A program made the position numbers and the translations under genes. A DNA stretch of 64,000 nucleotides from Sulfitobacter sp. F26169L. GTDB lineage: Bacteria > Pseudomonadota > Alphaproteobacteria > Rhodobacterales > Rhodobacteraceae. The stretch lies in contig NZ_JAPMLP010000003.1 of the NCBI RefSeq assembly GCF_026410285.1, positions 1-64,000 on the forward strand. The letters run 5' to 3'. The notes beneath the pieces were generated by a model, which ran no database searches, had not been told where the DNA came from, and saw nothing but the letters and a program-made list of their open reading frames with translations. Below are positions 63,285 through 64,000 of this stretch, piece after piece. Position 1 is the stretch's first letter. Every line of letters starts with the position of its first letter.

Positions 63285-64000
63285 CGTGTCACCACCGGGA
63301 TGCAATCCACGCTTTCCGCAACCAGCGCCGAACAGAACCGGCGCGCATCGCCGATGTCTTCAAATCCGTGCGCGCGCAGGCGGTAGAAGGTCCGCCCGCC
63401 GGACTTCGCCTCCATCACAATGCGCTGCTTGCCTTCCATAAACGGAGCAAAGCGCGCGTTCAGCTTGCCCCATTGGGCGCGCGCGATTTCGGGTGTGTCA
63501 AACGCTCCCAACTGCACCAGACGCGTGCCAGCGGGCAGGCTTGCCGCATCCAGATCAAGCGAGGTTGTGCTGGCGGCCCCGACAACGGGTGCTACTGCGG
63601 CAGAGGCGGCGGTTGCGACAGCGCGTTTTGGCCGTACTGTCGGGCGCAGTGAAATGCGCATACCGTCCCCGTCGAACATGTCAGCCATGTCTTGTGTATC
63701 GACAGACGCCAGCACAGGAACACTCTCATCTTCCATCGGTTCCAGCGGCGCAACGCCGTTGGTCAGTTGCGCAACAATGCTGTCCACCGAACCCGATTCA
63801 AGCGCTTCGGCAAAGTCTTGTTCATCCGGCTGGGTAGATTGTGGTGTGACGGCAGGCGCAGCGGCGGCATCTTCGATTTCCGGCATCGGCTGGTCTTCGT
63901 CGTCCAGATCCGTGGGCTGCGGGGCAAGGCGCAGTTCTTCGGCCAATGCTTCTGACGATCCGATTGCCGCCACGGTATTAACCGATAGCCCCTGATGCTG
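63281..64000 (-). CDS. SPOR-domain protein (5' end beyond right edge)
   Basis: The C-terminal 240 codons are visible, and the frame is open to the last base of the window. An acidic low-complexity part comes first (DLDDEDQPMPEIEDAAAAPAV) and a SPOR domain ends the protein (about the last 75 residues: TRLVQLGAFDTPEIARAQWGKLNARF and GRTFYRLRAHGFEDIGDARRFCSALV). Its stop overlaps nagZ by 4 bp. Binding of naked glycan strands is the expected role. The N-terminus, likely with a membrane segment, is off the window. Confidence 0.9.
   Translation of the reverse strand, partial: QHQGLSVNTVAAIGSSEALAEELRLAPQPTDLDDEDQPMPEIEDAAAAPAVTPQSTQPDEQDFAEALESGSVDSIVAQLTNGVAPLEPMEDESVPVLASVDTQDMADMFDGDGMRISLRPTVRPKRAVATAASAAVAPVVGAASTTSLDLDAASLPAGTRLVQLGAFDTPEIARAQWGKLNARFAPFMEGKQRIVMEAKSGGRTFYRLRAHGFEDIGDARRFCSALVAESVDCIPVVTR

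Overview
The window is chromosomal DNA from an alphaproteobacterium of the Rhodobacteraceae, most likely the marine Roseobacter group. The basis is the GC-rich coding style, family-typical proteins (DUF4167, an IhfA-MerR pair, tandem-domain dCTP deaminase, OlsB) and gene orders common in that family. The genus cannot be fixed from this sequence alone. About 2.5 kb at the left edge is a graveyard of insertion sequences: the edge of an IS1182-type gene, an IS256 remnant and a decayed IS5-type element. It ends beside a tRNA-Ser gene. The other 61 kb is dense, mostly intact core genome.

Layout. 2.8-8.4 kb: SPOR lipoprotein, DD-carboxypeptidase, thymidylate kinase, DNA polymerase III delta prime, TatD and a metallo-hydrolase in one run. 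8.4-13.3 kb: AEC transporter, RsgA, and a DUF1800/DUF1501 pair with a Tat signal. 13.3-18.3 kb: Ndk, a YheS-like ABC-F protein, MarC, a membrane-anchored retropepsin-like protease, MgtC and DNA polymerase III chi. 18.3-27.3 kb: PepA facing the outer-membrane biogenesis operon lptF-lptG-lptD-surA-pdxA-rsmA. 27.4-30.1 kb: DUF4167, PrmC and PrfA. 30.2-34.8 kb: two ureohydrolases (guanidinobutyrase-like and agmatinase) coupled to an M20 amidohydrolase, then MazG. 34.8-40.5 kb: sulfotransferase-like protein, nucleoside hydrolase, GNAT, SelO, EamA transporter and a DUF533 protein. 40.5-45.6 kb: an RhlE-type RNA helicase divergent from a NYN-domain protein, a second EamA transporter, enolase and a PRC-barrel protein. 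45.8-52.6 kb: GNAT, AnmK, TyrS, a FemAB-like protein, a short-chain dehydrogenase and Uup. 52.7-59.1 kb: OlsB, BamE, YceD, L32, PlsX, FabH, IhfA and a MerR-like regulator with a very long acidic tail. 59.2-64 kb: tRNA-Pro, dCTP deaminase, a small conserved protein, and the ScpB-ScpA-NagZ-SPOR operon running off the right edge.

Much of the content serves the cell envelope (Lpt proteins, SurA, BamE, DD-carboxypeptidase, NagZ, AnmK, SPOR proteins, OlsB), translation (RsmA, PrmC, PrfA, TyrS, L32, RsgA, two ABC-F proteins) and nucleotide supply (Tmk, Ndk, Dcd, MazG). I did not find a clear new multi-gene system. The items most worth a second look are a roughly 60-bp repeat present twice between convergent genes, the guanidino-compound hydrolase cluster, the NYN/RNA-helicase divergent pair, the acidic-tailed MerR protein, an operator-like palindrome before the short-chain dehydrogenase, and RsgA lacking a normal start codon.
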